Below, one piece after another: positions 56,113-64,000 of a stretch of 64,000 nt of DNA. Under the pieces are notes generated by a model. That model saw only the letters and a program-made list of their open reading frames with translations, was not told the DNA's origin and ran no database searches. Each line of letters starts with the position of its first letter. Position 1 is the first letter of the stretch. Source of the stretch: Nocardioides sp. (GTDB lineage: Bacteria; Actinomycetota; Actinomycetes; Propionibacteriales; Nocardioidaceae); assembly GCF_030019515.1 (NCBI RefSeq), contig NZ_JASEEQ010000004.1, forward strand, positions 186,001 through 250,000, written 5' to 3'. A program made the position numbers and the translations under genes.

Positions 56113-56967
56113 GTGGACTTCGCCTCGCTCCAGCCGCTCGAGGGCGGCTGGTCCGGGGAGACGTTCGTGGCCGAGGCCGGCGGCGACCGCACCGTGGTGC
56201 GGATCTTCGCCGGCCTTCGTCACGCTCCCGAGGCGGCGCAGGTCCAGTCCGCGGTGCTCGGACTGGTGCGCGGGCTGCTGCCCGTGCCGGACGTCCTGGA
56301 GGTACGCCGGGCCGACCCGGCAGCCGGGATCCCGGCGCTGCTGGTGACCTCGTTCCTCGGCGGCGTGCGGGGCGACCTCTTGCTCCCCACGCTCGACGCC
56401 GCGGGGGTCGCCGCCGCCGGCGCCTCCTGCGGCCGGGTCGTCGCGACCCTCGGCGGGATGCCGATGCTGCGCCGCGGTGCGTTCGTCGACGGCGACCTGC
56501 GGATCGAGCCGTTCGAGCCGGACCTGCCGGCGTACGCCGAGTCCCTCGGCGTGGACCTGCCCGGGCTGGCCGAGGTGGCCGAGGCGGCGCAGGCGCTCCT
56601 CGACGAGGAGCCGCGGACCTGCCTGGCACACAGCGACCTCAACCCCAAGAACCTGCTGCTCGACCCGGGGACGCTCGAGGTCACCGGCGTGCTCGACTGG
56701 GAGTACGCCCACGCCGGCCACCCGTTCACCGACCTGGGCAACCTGCTCCGGTTCGACCGCGACCCGGCGTACGTCGCCGCGGTCCTCGAGGCCTACGCCG
56801 GCCTCCGCGGCACCACGCCGGCCCGCGCGCTCGACCTGGCCCGCGCCGCCGACCTGATCGCGCTGGTGGAGCTGGCCTCGCGCTCCGGTGCGAACCCGGT
56901 CGCCACGCGCGCCGAGCAGCGGCTGCGCGCGATCGCCCGCACGGGCGACCTGCACGCGACCGACTGA
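56113..56967 (+). CDS. APH-like phosphotransferase family protein
   Basis: 284 residues, GTG start 11 bp after etfA. The kinase fold is recognisable: [22 protein letters not shown] (nucleotide loop and Lys-equivalent Arg), [13 protein letters not shown] (hinge), the catalytic loop [16 protein letters not shown] and [20 protein letters not shown] (metal Asp). It would phosphorylate a small hydroxylated substrate; aminoglycoside resistance is not implied. Co-transcription with etf suggests a metabolic role, but that is inference. Confidence 0.82.
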   Translation: MDFASLQPLEGGWSGETFVAEAGGDRTVVRIFAGLRHAPEAAQVQSAVLGLVRGLLPVPDVLEVRRADPAAGIPALLVTSFLGGVRGDLLLPTLDAAGVAAAGASCGRVVATLGGMPMLRRGAFVDGDLRIEPFEPDLPAYAESLGVDLPGLAEVAEAAQALLDEEPRTCLAHSDLNPKNLLLDPGTLEVTGVLDWEYAHAGHPFTDLGNLLRFDRDPAYVAAVLEAYAGLRGTTPARALDLARAADLIALVELASRSGANPVATRAEQRLRAIARTGDLHATD

Positions 56968-56992
56968 CGCCCGCTCAGCCGCGAGAAAAGGC

Positions 56993-57790
56993 TCAGCCGA
57001 GCAGCGCCGCCATCCTCTTCGCGACCAGCTCGGTGGCCCGGCGCGGGGCGAGCCGGCTCAGCCGGTCCAGCACCCGCGCGTCGCGACCGATCACAACCCG
57101 ATAGCTGCCCTTCTCGACGCCCGCGACGATCTGGCGGGCTGCGTCCTCGGGGCTGGTGAGCCGCGCCGCGAGGTCGCCCGCGTCCTGGCCGGGGAGGTCG
57201 GCACCGGAGTTGGCCGCGATGTCGGTGCCGACCCCGCCCGGGAAGACAGCGGTGACTGCGACCGGGCTGTCGAGGAGCTCGGCGTACAGGCCCTCGGTGA
57301 AGAGCTTGACCGCGGCCTTGCTCGCGCCGTAGATCGTCTGTCCCGGGACCGGGGCCAGCCCGCCCATGCTCGACACGTTCACGACGCACGCCTCGGGGCG
57401 GGCGAGCAGGTGGGGGAGGAACGCCTTGGTGGTGTTCAGGACGCCCCACAGGTTGACCGCGAGCACCCGCTCCATCTCCTCGAAGGACAGGTCGGCGAAC
57501 GGCACGAAGTGCTGGATGACGCCGGCGACGTTCAGGAGGCCGTCGACCTGACCATGATGGGCCTCGACCTCGCCGGGAAGCGCCGCGACCCGTGCCCGGT
57601 CGGTGATGTCGGCCGTGTGGCGGCTGAGCCGCTCGCCGGCGCGGGCCAGCCGCTCGGTCTCGGCGAGCCCGTCGGGCCGCAGGTCGACCGCCGCGACTCG
57701 CGCGCCCCGGCTGAGCAGGGCCAGCACGACCTCGCGGCCGATCCCGTTGCCGCCACCCGTGACGACGAGGACCCTGTCCCTCAACTCCAT
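56993..57790 (-). CDS. Short-chain dehydrogenase/reductase
   Basis: 265 residues starting [15 protein letters not shown] lies eight bases before the ATG. NAD(P)-binding [19 protein letters not shown] (NAG equivalent), catalytic Ser in [14 protein letters not shown] and YxxxK in [18 protein letters not shown] after strand 2 has Asp, which suggests NAD preference. C-terminal part resembles SDRs acting on lipid or fatty alcohol substrates. Substrate unknown. Convergent with the kinase gene. Confidence 0.88.
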   Translation of the reverse strand: MELRDRVLVVTGGGNGIGREVVLALLSRGARVAAVDLRPDGLAETERLARAGERLSRHTADITDRARVAALPGEVEAHHGQVDGLLNVAGVIQHFVPFADLSFEEMERVLAVNLWGVLNTTKAFLPHLLARPEACVVNVSSMGGLAPVPGQTIYGASKAAVKLFTEGLYAELLDSPVAVTAVFPGGVGTDIAANSGADLPGQDAGDLAARLTSPEDAARQIVAGVEKGSYRVVIGRDARVLDRLSRLAPRRATELVAKRMAALLG

Positions 57791-57911
57791 GACGACCACC
57801 CCTCTCGGCCGTCACGCTAGCGGCGCGCTCCCGTCCGCACCCGGGTCGGAGGTCCCGTCAGCTCGAGTCGGGACGTTCGCTCGAGTCCGGGCCTCTGCTC
57901 GTCCTCGGCGT

Positions 57912-59426
57912 TCAACCCCGGCCGCCGTACCCCTCCTCCTCGATGATGCCGACCTGGGGGACCCGCACGGTTCGGTGGCCGAGCCTGCCGCCGAGCACGA
58001 TCCGGCGCAGCGCCACGTTGTTGTCGGTGGCGGCCTCGACCAGGTTCTGCTCGGGGTTGGCGACCACCGCGATGTAGTAGGTGCCGTTGGGGAGGCCGCG
58101 GATGTCGAAGGACTGCCCGGCGCGGTACTGGGTGTAGGTGTCGCCCCAGCCGGCGGCGAGCACCTCTCGGATCGAGAGCGAGGAGTAGTCGCCGCACGAC
58201 GTCGACAGGTCGGTGTTCTCCGGCCTCCAGTCGGCGCTCGGGACGGTGAGGTCGACGGCGTCGGTGTTGGCGAGGCAGAACGCCTCCTTCTTCGAGCGCG
58301 CGGTCTCCTGCTGGTCTGCGTCGAGCAGGGAGTAGCGCGCGAAGTCCTCGAAGTGCCAGTGCTGGTGCGAGGGCTTGGGGTCCCAGTGCAGGTGGCCGAC
58401 CGGCTGGAAGCCGGTCTGCTCGCCGGCGGCGTCGAAGAAGTACTGGTAGGCATCCATCTCGTCCTCGCCGTCACGGCGGAAGCCGTCGACGACCAGGGGG
58501 CTGTCGCCGGCGTTCCAGACGGTGGCCGAGAACCGCAGGTGGTTCGTGTTCTTCGACAGCCCGATGCCCCACGCCGGCAGGGAGCGCAGGTCCGGCTGCG
58601 GGCCGGCCTCCGGCGCGCGACCCTGTGGCCCGGTCGGCCGGTGGGCGGCCGGCCGGGCGACGGACGCGGCGCGCGGCGAGGACGTGCCCTCGCCGCCGAC
58701 GTCCTCGGCCGTGACGGTGAGCTGCACGGTGCGGGTCGCGTCCGCGGCGCTGAGGCCGAAGACGGCGGCGTAGCTGGAGGCGATCCTGGCGGTCACGGTG
58801 TAGGTGCCGGGCGCGAGCCGGAACGGGCGACCCTGGCTGAGGATCGGCGTCGCCCAGCCGTCCTGGATGCCCTGCACCGACCCGAGGCTGAACGGGTTGT
58901 ACCAGCAGCCGGCCGGGTAGCCCGATCGCGCGGGCGCGTCCGGGCGGACCCGCTCCGACCAGCCGTTGAGGCAGGCCTTCCGGACCAGGTGCATCGGCTC
59001 ACCGCCCGCCTGCGGCGTGATGGAGATCGTCAGGAACCCGTCCAGGCCGGAGAACGTGCTCATCGAGCCGGCCGGCAGCGGCACGTCACCGTCGGCGGTG
59101 TGCCAGGCGGTCCGGATCGCCTCGTCGTACGACGGGCGGTGCGACCAGAGCTCGAACGGCGCGCCCTGGGCGATCAGGCGCAGGCCGAGGTCGGTCCAGG
59201 TGCGCTTCCGGTAGGCGGTGGCGGTGACCGCGTGCGGCGCCCACAGCGTGATCGGCGCGACGGTGTCGGCCGCCCGGTCCGAGGTGCGCTCGACCGTGGG
59301 GTCGCCGGTGGGGTCGCCGGTGGGATCAGACGTGGCGGTGGCGGGCGATGTGGACAGCAGCGCGGCCGGCACCGCCAGCGCGAGCGAGGCGAGGAGCGCG
59401 AGGGCGCGTGAGGTCGAGCGGATCAA
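57912..59426 (-). CDS. Secreted lysyl-oxidase-family protein
   Basis: 504 residues from a TTG start, chosen because GGAAGGA lies seven bases upstream and the signal peptide (about 1-33) begins there. A DPTG repeat and a ~230-residue N-terminal region with two Cys-bearing segments precede the lysyl oxidase domain (~290-480). The copper site is visible as His354, His356 and His358 ([10 protein letters not shown]). Other marks: [23 protein letters not shown] and [16 protein letters not shown] region (here [12 protein letters not shown]). Bacterial homologues may oxidise exported amines or lysine side chains; the Lys-tyrosylquinone partner residues cannot be verified by eye. Confidence 0.85.
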   Translation of the reverse strand: MIRSTSRALALLASLALAVPAALLSTSPATATSDPTGDPTGDPTVERTSDRAADTVAPITLWAPHAVTATAYRKRTWTDLGLRLIAQGAPFELWSHRPSYDEAIRTAWHTADGDVPLPAGSMSTFSGLDGFLTISITPQAGGEPMHLVRKACLNGWSERVRPDAPARSGYPAGCWYNPFSLGSVQGIQDGWATPILSQGRPFRLAPGTYTVTARIASSYAAVFGLSAADATRTVQLTVTAEDVGGEGTSSPRAASVARPAAHRPTGPQGRAPEAGPQPDLRSLPAWGIGLSKNTNHLRFSATVWNAGDSPLVVDGFRRDGEDEMDAYQYFFDAAGEQTGFQPVGHLHWDPKPSHQHWHFEDFARYSLLDADQQETARSKKEAFCLANTDAVDLTVPSADWRPENTDLSTSCGDYSSLSIREVLAAGWGDTYTQYRAGQSFDIRGLPNGTYYIAVVANPEQNLVEAATDNNVALRRIVLGGRLGHRTVRVPQVGIIEEEGYGGRG

Positions 59427-59545
59427 CGTGGGGTCCTTCCGGACGGCAGCGATCGCTGCGATGAGCTGACGCAGCGTACGACGCGGCCGGGTCGGATTCG
59501 GTTGCCGAGCGACAAGACGGGGCACGCGTCCAGACCGGCGCGAAC

Positions 59546-59551
59546 TACCCT
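59546..59551 (+). promoter_or_regulatory. -10 element for leaderless proA
   Basis: TACCCT ends seven bases before the proA ATG; a short GGAG also lies between, too close to act as a normal ribosome site. Confidence 0.45.
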
Positions 59552-59558
59552 CGGAGCC

Positions 59559-60839
59559 ATGAGCACGCAGCACGACGTGGTCGGCGTGGCCGGCACGGCC
59601 GACCAGGTGGTGGCGGTCGCCGAGCGGGCCCGCGCCGCCAGCCACGGCCTGGCCCTGGCCACGCGGGCCGAGAAGGACGCCGCCCTCGAGGCGATGGCCG
59701 AGGCCCTGCTGGCGCACGAGCCCGACGTCCTCGCTGCCAACGGTGAGGACGTGGCGCGCGCCGAGTCGAACGGCACGCCGCCGAACATCGTCGACCGGCT
59801 CCGGCTGACCCCGGAGCGGGTCGCCGGCATGGCGCAGGGACTGCGCGACGTCGCGGGGCTGCCGGACCCCGTCGGGGAGGTCGTGCGCGGCGGCACCCTG
59901 GCCAACGGCCTCGAGCTGCGCCAGGTGCGGGTGCCCTTCGGCGTGGTCGGGATGATCTACGAGGCCCGGCCCAACGTCACCGCCGACGCCGCCGGCATCT
60001 GCCTGAAGTCCGGCAACGCCGTGCTGCTGCGCGGCAGCTCCAGCGCCCGCGCCAGCAACGCCGCGATCGTCGCGGTGCTGCGCGACGCGATCGCCGGCGC
60101 CGGCCTCGACCCCGATGTGGTGCAGTCGGTCCCGGGTGACTCCCACGACAGCGTGAAGGCGCTGATGCGCGCCCGCGGGCACGTCGACGTGCTCATCCCG
60201 CGCGGCGGGGCGGGGCTGATCCGCTCGGTCGTGGAGGAGGCATCCGTCCCGGTCATCGAGACCGGGGTCGGCAACTGCCATGTCTACGTCGACCGGGCGG
60301 CCGATCTCGACAAGGCGCTCGCGATCGTGCTGAACGCCAAGACCCACCGGACCAGCGTCTGCAACGCCGCCGAGTCGCTGCTGGTGCACGCCGACCTGGC
60401 CGACACGTTCGTCCCGCGCGTCGTCGCGGCCCTGCAGGAGGCCGGCGTGACCGTGCACGGCGACGACCGGTTCCAGGCCGAGGACGGGGTGCTGCCGGCC
60501 ACCGACGAGGACTACGCGCAGGAGTACCTCTCCCTGGACATCTCCGCCGCCGTCGTACCCGACCTGGACGGCGCCATCGCCCACATCCGGCGCTGGTCGA
60601 GCCAGCACACCGACGCGATCGTGACCGAGGACCTGGCCGCGGCCCGGCGGTTCACCGCCGCGGTCGACTCCGCCGCGGTCCTGGTCAACGCCTCGACCCG
60701 GTTCACCGACGGTGGGGAGTTCGGTTTCGGTGCCGAGATCGGCATCAGCACCCAGAAGCTGCACGCCCGCGGACCGATGGGGCTGCTCGAGATGACGTCG
60801 ACCAAGTACGTCGTCACCGGGGACGGTCACGTCCGTTGA
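59559..60839 (+). CDS. proA: Glutamate-5-semialdehyde dehydrogenase
   Basis: 426 residues starting [14 protein letters not shown]-superfamily ProA marks: [37 protein letters not shown] (NADP site), [27 protein letters not shown], catalytic Cys in [14 protein letters not shown] and [22 protein letters not shown]. It reduces gamma-glutamyl phosphate to the semialdehyde in proline synthesis. The proB partner is not in the window. A small membrane peptide gene and nadD follow. Confidence 0.97.
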   Translation: MSTQHDVVGVAGTADQVVAVAERARAASHGLALATRAEKDAALEAMAEALLAHEPDVLAANGEDVARAESNGTPPNIVDRLRLTPERVAGMAQGLRDVAGLPDPVGEVVRGGTLANGLELRQVRVPFGVVGMIYEARPNVTADAAGICLKSGNAVLLRGSSSARASNAAIVAVLRDAIAGAGLDPDVVQSVPGDSHDSVKALMRARGHVDVLIPRGGAGLIRSVVEEASVPVIETGVGNCHVYVDRAADLDKALAIVLNAKTHRTSVCNAAESLLVHADLADTFVPRVVAALQEAGVTVHGDDRFQAEDGVLPATDEDYAQEYLSLDISAAVVPDLDGAIAHIRRWSSQHTDAIVTEDLAAARRFTAAVDSAAVLVNASTRFTDGGEFGFGAEIGISTQKLHARGPMGLLEMTSTKYVVTGDGHVR

Positions 60840-60851
60840 CGCGCCGCCGGG

Positions 60852-60857
60852 TAGGGT
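60852..60857 (+). promoter_or_regulatory. -10 element before the 50-residue membrane peptide
   Basis: TAGGGT ends seven bases before the ATG at 60865, with no Shine-Dalgarno. This could start the peptide-nadD-rsfS-phosphatase transcript. Confidence 0.5.
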
Positions 60858-60864
60858 GTCGGCC

Positions 60865-61017
60865 ATGCTGAACGCGTTCGCCATCGCCCTCGCCGCCGAG
60901 GAGCACGTCAACGAGAGTGTGCCCAACCACTGGCTGGTGGGCGGCATCGTGCTGGTCTTCCTGCTCGTGCTGCTGGCTGGCCTGCTGGCCTTCGGCGCGG
61001 GACGCGAGCACAGCTGA
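60865..61017 (+). CDS. 50-residue single-span membrane peptide
   Basis: 50 codons beginning [18 protein letters not shown]. The C-terminal half is one strong membrane helix ([24 protein letters not shown]) described here by its ends at about residues 23-46, followed by GREHS. A good -10 at leaderless distance, and position between proA and nadD, support it as a real gene. Function unknown; it may be a small regulator or stabiliser of a membrane complex. Confidence 0.65.
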   Translation: MLNAFAIALAAEEHVNESVPNHWLVGGIVLVFLLVLLAGLLAFGAGREHS

Positions 61018-61055
61018 CCACCGACGGCGGGACCGCCGCCAGGCGGGTCGGGGTC

Positions 61056-61661
61056 ATGGGTGGCACCTTCGACCCGATCCACCACGGGCACCTCGTGGCC
61101 GCGTCCGAGGTGCAGGCCTGGTTCGACCTCGACGAGGTCCTGTTCGTGCCGACCGGCGACCCCTGGCAGAAGTCGGACCGGGACGTGTCGCCGGCGGAGC
61201 ACCGCTACCTGATGACCGTGATCGCGACGGCCGCCAACCCGCGGTTCAGCGTCTCCCGCGTCGACATCGACCGGACCGGCCCGACGTACACGATCGACAC
61301 GCTGCGCGACCTGCGCTCGCAGCTCCCCGACGCGGACCTCTACTTCATCACCGGGGTCGACGCGCTAGCCGAGATCTTCACCTGGCGCGACGCCGAGGAG
61401 CTGTTCGCGCTCGCACGATTCGTGGGATGCACGCGACCTGGGTACACGATGGACGACGCGGCGCTCGCCACGATCCCGTCCGACCGGGTGACGATCGTGG
61501 AGATCCCCGCGCTGGCGATCTCGTCGACCGACTGCCGCCGACGATCGCGTCGCGGCGAACCGGTGTGGTACCTCGTGCCCGACGGCGTCGTCCAGTACAT
61601 CGCCAAGTACGACCTCTATCCGCGAGACACCCCCCAGGAAGACCCCGAGGACACGCAGTGA
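61056..61661 (+). CDS. nadD: Nicotinate-nucleotide adenylyltransferase
   Basis: 201 residues starting [13 protein letters not shown], the nucleotidyltransferase motif itself; no upstream ATG/GTG gives a credible longer form. Other marks: [34 protein letters not shown] and the second motif [12 protein letters not shown]. It makes deamido-NAD from nicotinate mononucleotide and ATP. The stop overlaps the rsfS GTG. Confidence 0.96.
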   Translation: MGGTFDPIHHGHLVAASEVQAWFDLDEVLFVPTGDPWQKSDRDVSPAEHRYLMTVIATAANPRFSVSRVDIDRTGPTYTIDTLRDLRSQLPDADLYFITGVDALAEIFTWRDAEELFALARFVGCTRPGYTMDDAALATIPSDRVTIVEIPALAISSTDCRRRSRRGEPVWYLVPDGVVQYIAKYDLYPRDTPQEDPEDTQ

Positions 61662-62041
61662 CCGCCACCGACCGTGCCGTCGAGCTCGTCCACGCCGCCG
61701 CCCGGGCCGCCTCCGACAAGCTCGCCCAGCAGATCATCGCCTTCGACGTCAGCGAGCAGCTGGCGATCACCGACGCGTTCCTGATCGCCTCGGCCAGCAA
61801 CGACCGGCAGGTCAAGGCCATCGTCGACGAGGTCGAGGACAAGCTGCGCGAGATCGGCGCCAAGCCGATCCGCCGCGAGGGCGAGCGCGACGGACGCTGG
61901 GTGCTCATCGACTACGGGGAGATCGTCGTGCACGTCCAGCACGAGGAGGAGCGGCAGTTCTACGCCCTCGAGCGGCTGTGGCGCGACTGCCCGGCGATCC
62001 CGCTGCCCGCGGACGTCACGGCGGCCGAGCCGGGCCGGTGA
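61658..62041 (+). CDS. rsfS: Ribosomal silencing factor RsfS
   Basis: 127 residues, GTG start overlapping nadD (GTGA). Typical RsfS marks: [19 protein letters not shown] start (here [46 protein letters not shown] by segments), [28 protein letters not shown] and [12 protein letters not shown]. It binds L14 on the large ribosomal subunit and blocks subunit joining when nutrients are low. nadD-rsfS linkage is widely conserved. Confidence 0.95.
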   Translation: MTATDRAVELVHAAARAASDKLAQQIIAFDVSEQLAITDAFLIASASNDRQVKAIVDEVEDKLREIGAKPIRREGERDGRWVLIDYGEIVVHVQHEEERQFYALERLWRDCPAIPLPADVTAAEPGR

Positions 62042-62670
62042 GCGCGCCGCGCCGCCTGCTCCTCCTCCGGCACGGGCAGACCGCCTGGAACGCCGTACGC
62101 CGCGTCCAGGGCCAGCTCGAGTCCGAGCTCGACGACACCGGTCACCGGCAGGCGGCCGCGCTCGCGCCGGTGCTCGCCGCGATGGGTCCGGCGGCGCTGT
62201 GGTGCTCCGACAGCGCCCGCGCCCGCCAGACGGCGGCGTACCTCGCGAAGGAGACCGGGCTGGACCCCACCTTCGACCCCCGGTTGCGCGAGTACCTCCT
62301 CGGCGAGCGCCAGGGACTGACCCACGAGGAGTACGCCGCCGCCGCGCCCGAGGAGTTCGCGGTCTTCCGGACCGGGGACTTCGACGTCGTCCCGGGCGGC
62401 GAGACGGCCGCGCAGGTGTCCGCGCGGATGACCGCCGCGCTGCACGAGCTGCTCGCCTCGATCGGCCCGGGCGAGCTCGCCGTGGCGGTCTCCCACGGCG
62501 CCGCGATCCGCGACTCCGTGCCGGTCCTGCTCGGCTGGCCGGTCACCGAGCGAGCGGCGCTGCACGGCATGGCGAACTGCGGTTGGGCACTGCTCGACCA
62601 GCCGGCCGCGGGCGAGCCGCTGCGGCTGGTGGCCTACAACCGGGTGCTGCCGTCCTCGGACCCGGCCTGA
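62038..62670 (+). CDS. Histidine phosphatase family protein
   Basis: 210 residues, GTG start overlapping rsfS (GTGA). Catalytic RHG motif LLLRHGQTAWNAVRRVQGQLESEL, acid Glu in the middle, and second His in VAVSHGAAIRDS. Actinobacterial members next to rsfS are phosphoglycerate-mutase-like phosphatases; one mycobacterial relative is a glucosyl-3-phosphoglycerate phosphatase, which would fit an organism with active glucan metabolism, but that is only a possibility here. Confidence 0.9.
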   Translation: MSAPRRLLLLRHGQTAWNAVRRVQGQLESELDDTGHRQAAALAPVLAAMGPAALWCSDSARARQTAAYLAKETGLDPTFDPRLREYLLGERQGLTHEEYAAAAPEEFAVFRTGDFDVVPGGETAAQVSARMTAALHELLASIGPGELAVAVSHGAAIRDSVPVLLGWPVTERAALHGMANCGWALLDQPAAGEPLRLVAYNRVLPSSDPA

Positions 62671-62680
62671 CGGACCCCGA

Positions 62681-62710
62681 TTTCGCATCGGCCGGGCCGT
62701 TGGCTAGTAT
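62681..62710 (+). promoter_or_regulatory. tRNA-Ala promoter
   Basis: TTTCGC (62681-62686) and TAGTAT (62705-62710) are 18 bases apart, placing transcription start near 62717, some 30 bases before the tRNA. Confidence 0.5.
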
Positions 62711-62747
62711 TCCGCGAGTTGTCACCCCGCTGGTCGGGGGAAGCAAT

Positions 62748-62820
62748 GGGGCTGTGGCGCAGCTGGTAGCGCATCTGCATGGCATGCAGAGGGTCAGGGG
62801 TTCGAGTCCCCTCAGCTCCA
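62748..62820 (+). tRNA. tRNA-Ala (anticodon GGC)
   Basis: 73 bases fold into a full cloverleaf. Acceptor GGGGCTG pairs with CAGCTCC (one G-U), D-arm GCGC/GCGC, anticodon stem TCTGC/GCAGA with loop ATGGCAT and anticodon GGC at 62781-62783, T-arm AGGGG-TTCGAGT-CCCCT. The discriminator is A; the 3' CCA is not encoded. Confidence 0.97.
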
Positions 62821-62850
62821 CCGAGACCGAGACCGAGAACAAGACCGAGA

Positions 62851-62871
62851 GCCCGGCGCCGAGCGCCGGGC
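62851..62871 (+). terminator. Hairpin after tRNA-Ala
   Basis: GCCCGGCGC and GCGCCGGGC pair perfectly (9 bp) around CGA, followed by TTCGTC. Between the tRNA and the hairpin are short GAGACC direct repeats. Confidence 0.7.
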
Positions 62872-63040
62872 TTCGTCGATCTCGGCGGTCCCCGGGACGT
62901 CAGGCGGGGGGTGTCACCCGTCCCACGTGCCGCAGGACGTCCCGACGCGGCGCGGCGAGGATGCGACCCGATGGCTCGGTCGCACGGCCCGGGTGCGAGG
63001 GTGGCCCGGACGCGAACCGCACCGATCCCGAGGAGTCATC

Positions 63041-63385
63041 ATGAGCGACCACACCGTGCGACAGGTCGTCCTGTCCACCGACGACCTGGACGAGTCGATC
63101 ACGTTCTACGAGGCCCTCGGCTTCACGCTGAAGTTCCGCGACGGCACGCACTACGCGGCGCTGGACGGCGGCTCGGTCACCATCGCCCTGGCCACCGCCA
63201 TCGACCACCCGCTGCCCGGCAAGGTCGTCATCGGCATCAGGACCGACGACGTCGACGGTGCGGCGGCGGCGATCGAGGCGAGCGGTGGCGCGATCGTGCG
63301 GGCGCCGTACGACGACGCCCACGAGCGGCGTGCCGTGGTCTACGACAACCAGGGCAACGGCCTGGTGTTCTACAAGGCCCACTGA
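63041..63385 (+). CDS. VOC (glyoxalase/bleomycin resistance-like) family protein
   Basis: 114 residues starting MSDHTVRQVV with GAGGAG eight bases upstream. One VOC domain of two beta-alpha-beta-beta-beta modules: LSTDDLDESITFYEALGF, then IGIRTDDVDGAAAAIEASGGAI and VVYDNQGNGLVFYK. The usual first metal His is absent, and the C-terminal Glu is replaced (GLVFY), so it may not be a metal enzyme. Function unknown. Confidence 0.85.
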   Translation: MSDHTVRQVVLSTDDLDESITFYEALGFTLKFRDGTHYAALDGGSVTIALATAIDHPLPGKVVIGIRTDDVDGAAAAIEASGGAIVRAPYDDAHERRAVVYDNQGNGLVFYKAH

Positions 63386-63425
63386 TCGCGGGCGGTCGCG
63401 CCTCGCCAGCCGCCGAGGTGCCGGC

Positions 63426-63947
63426 TCAGGCGCCCGGGTGCGCCGTCGGGTGCGCTCCCGAGCTGAGCCAGCTCTGGAAGCCCGCGATGTCTCGGGCCTC
63501 CAGCTCGTCCAGGTAGGCCTGCCGGACGTTGACGATCTCGAGCTGCTCGGCCGGGGTCCGCGCCCGCCGCAGCGCCAGGCAGCTCTCGGACCAGGCGGCC
63601 CAGAGCCGCGCGTCGTCGGCGGCGCGCAGGTCGACGGCGGGGAGTCGGTCGCGACGGTGCGCGCGGACCAGTGGCCCGACGACAGCGGGCGACGTGGCGA
63701 GCGCGAACGCGCCGACTCCCAACGCCGCGGGCCCGAGCCACCCCAGCATCGCGACCCCGGCGACCGCCGCGAGGCCGGTCCCGACGCACTGCGCCGCCGT
63801 GGAGCGGGCGATCACCGCACGGCTCCCGGCGATCAGGACCGCCGCGCAGAGGAGCGCGGCCGGCGGCGCCACGAGCAGCCCGAAGAAGACCGGCACGGAC
63901 CCGACCGCCACCCAGGCCGAAGCCCAGACCCGTCGGTAGATGCCCAC
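63426..63947 (-). CDS. Membrane protein with cytoplasmic C-terminal helix region
   Basis: 173 residues, GTG start. Three or four hydrophobic segments fill the first ~95 residues; the C-terminal ~75 residues are soluble and helical (AADDARLWAAWSESCLALRRARTPAEQLEIVNVRQAYLDELEARD). The YLDELEARD and FQSWL segments recall small uncharacterised actinobacterial proteins. Function unknown. The upstream region runs off the window. Confidence 0.7.
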   Translation of the reverse strand: MGIYRRVWASAWVAVGSVPVFFGLLVAPPAALLCAAVLIAGSRAVIARSTAAQCVGTGLAAVAGVAMLGWLGPAALGVGAFALATSPAVVGPLVRAHRRDRLPAVDLRAADDARLWAAWSESCLALRRARTPAEQLEIVNVRQAYLDELEARDIAGFQSWLSSGAHPTAHPGA

Positions 63948-64000
63948 GCCCGTCGGTACCCACCGGCCGCTCCGACCACGCCCGGCCGGGCGGCGGCGGT

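Noticed and set aside
56113..56967. Aminoglycoside resistance gene
   Set aside because: Only the general APH-like kinase fold is visible; position after etfA suggests a metabolic kinase.
62748..62871. Integration site at the tRNA-Ala 3' end
   Set aside because: GAGACC repeats follow the tRNA, but no integrase, phage gene or duplicated tRNA 3' end is present in the window.

Overview
The window is very GC-rich (roughly 72% by eye) with GTG/TTG starts, 4-base stop/start overlaps, and many genes whose TANNNT -10 box lies 6-8 bases before the start codon. Together with NucS, a GlgE alpha-glucan operon, a Ccr/MeaB/isobutyryl-CoA mutase acyl-CoA cluster and a DivIVA-like coiled-coil protein, this points to an actinobacterial chromosome, most likely Nocardioides or a close relative in Propionibacteriales. 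No insertion sequence, prophage, integrase, CRISPR array or rRNA was seen. One tRNA-Ala(GGC) is present.

Layout. 1-5.1 kb: cell-surface genes (GT-C-like membrane protein, exported beta-helix protein with its overlapping partner, exported alpha/beta-hydrolase-fold protein whose nucleophile position is Ala). 5.2-9.6 kb: D-amino-acid-oxidase-like flavoenzyme, DUF952/DinB pair, ArsR regulator with methyltransferase, mismatch endonuclease NucS. 9.6-19.5 kb: chemoreceptor-like protein with a C-terminal STAS-like domain, double 3-hydroxyacyl-CoA dehydrogenase, MFS transporter, secreted subtilase head-to-head with a GH114 protein, esterase. 19.4-23.6 kb: CGNR regulator / EamA exporter with interleaved promoters, AI-2E-type permease, DivIVA-like protein. 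23.7-35 kb: acyl-CoA block with crotonyl-CoA carboxylase/reductase, methylmalonyl-CoA epimerase, thiolase, MeaB GTPase, isobutyryl-CoA mutase large subunit and a CoA-transferase, with regulators in between. 36.8-53 kb: glycogen/trehalose block, glgE-treS-mak-glgB translationally coupled on the minus strand, then a secreted M36 protease, glgP and glgX. 53-63.9 kb: enoyl-CoA hydratase, etfBA, APH-like kinase, SDR, secreted lysyl oxidase, proA, a 50-residue membrane peptide, nadD-rsfS-phosphatase, tRNA-Ala, VOC protein, membrane protein.

How it works together. The acyl-CoA genes would carry C4 units (crotonyl-CoA to ethylmalonyl-CoA, and isobutyryl-CoA to butyryl-CoA) and epimerise methylmalonyl-CoA; hydratase, dehydrogenase, thiolase and ETF would serve beta-oxidation. 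Ccr and the thiolase, 0.7 kb apart, share a 16-base promoter/operator core in the same position relative to their starts, suggesting one regulator. The GlgE operon converts trehalose through maltose and maltose-1-phosphate to branched alpha-glucan, which GlgP and GlgX can degrade.

Most unexplained structure is intergenic: at least four families of inverted-repeat elements (GGTTTCCCCGGGT palindromes, TTGGTCACCAA pairs, GCATCTTGCCCG pairs, GGTCGAG-type repeats), mostly near gene 3' ends. I found no clearly new multi-gene system; the best leads are these repeats, the shared operators, the interleaved divergent promoters and several unusual domain fusions.
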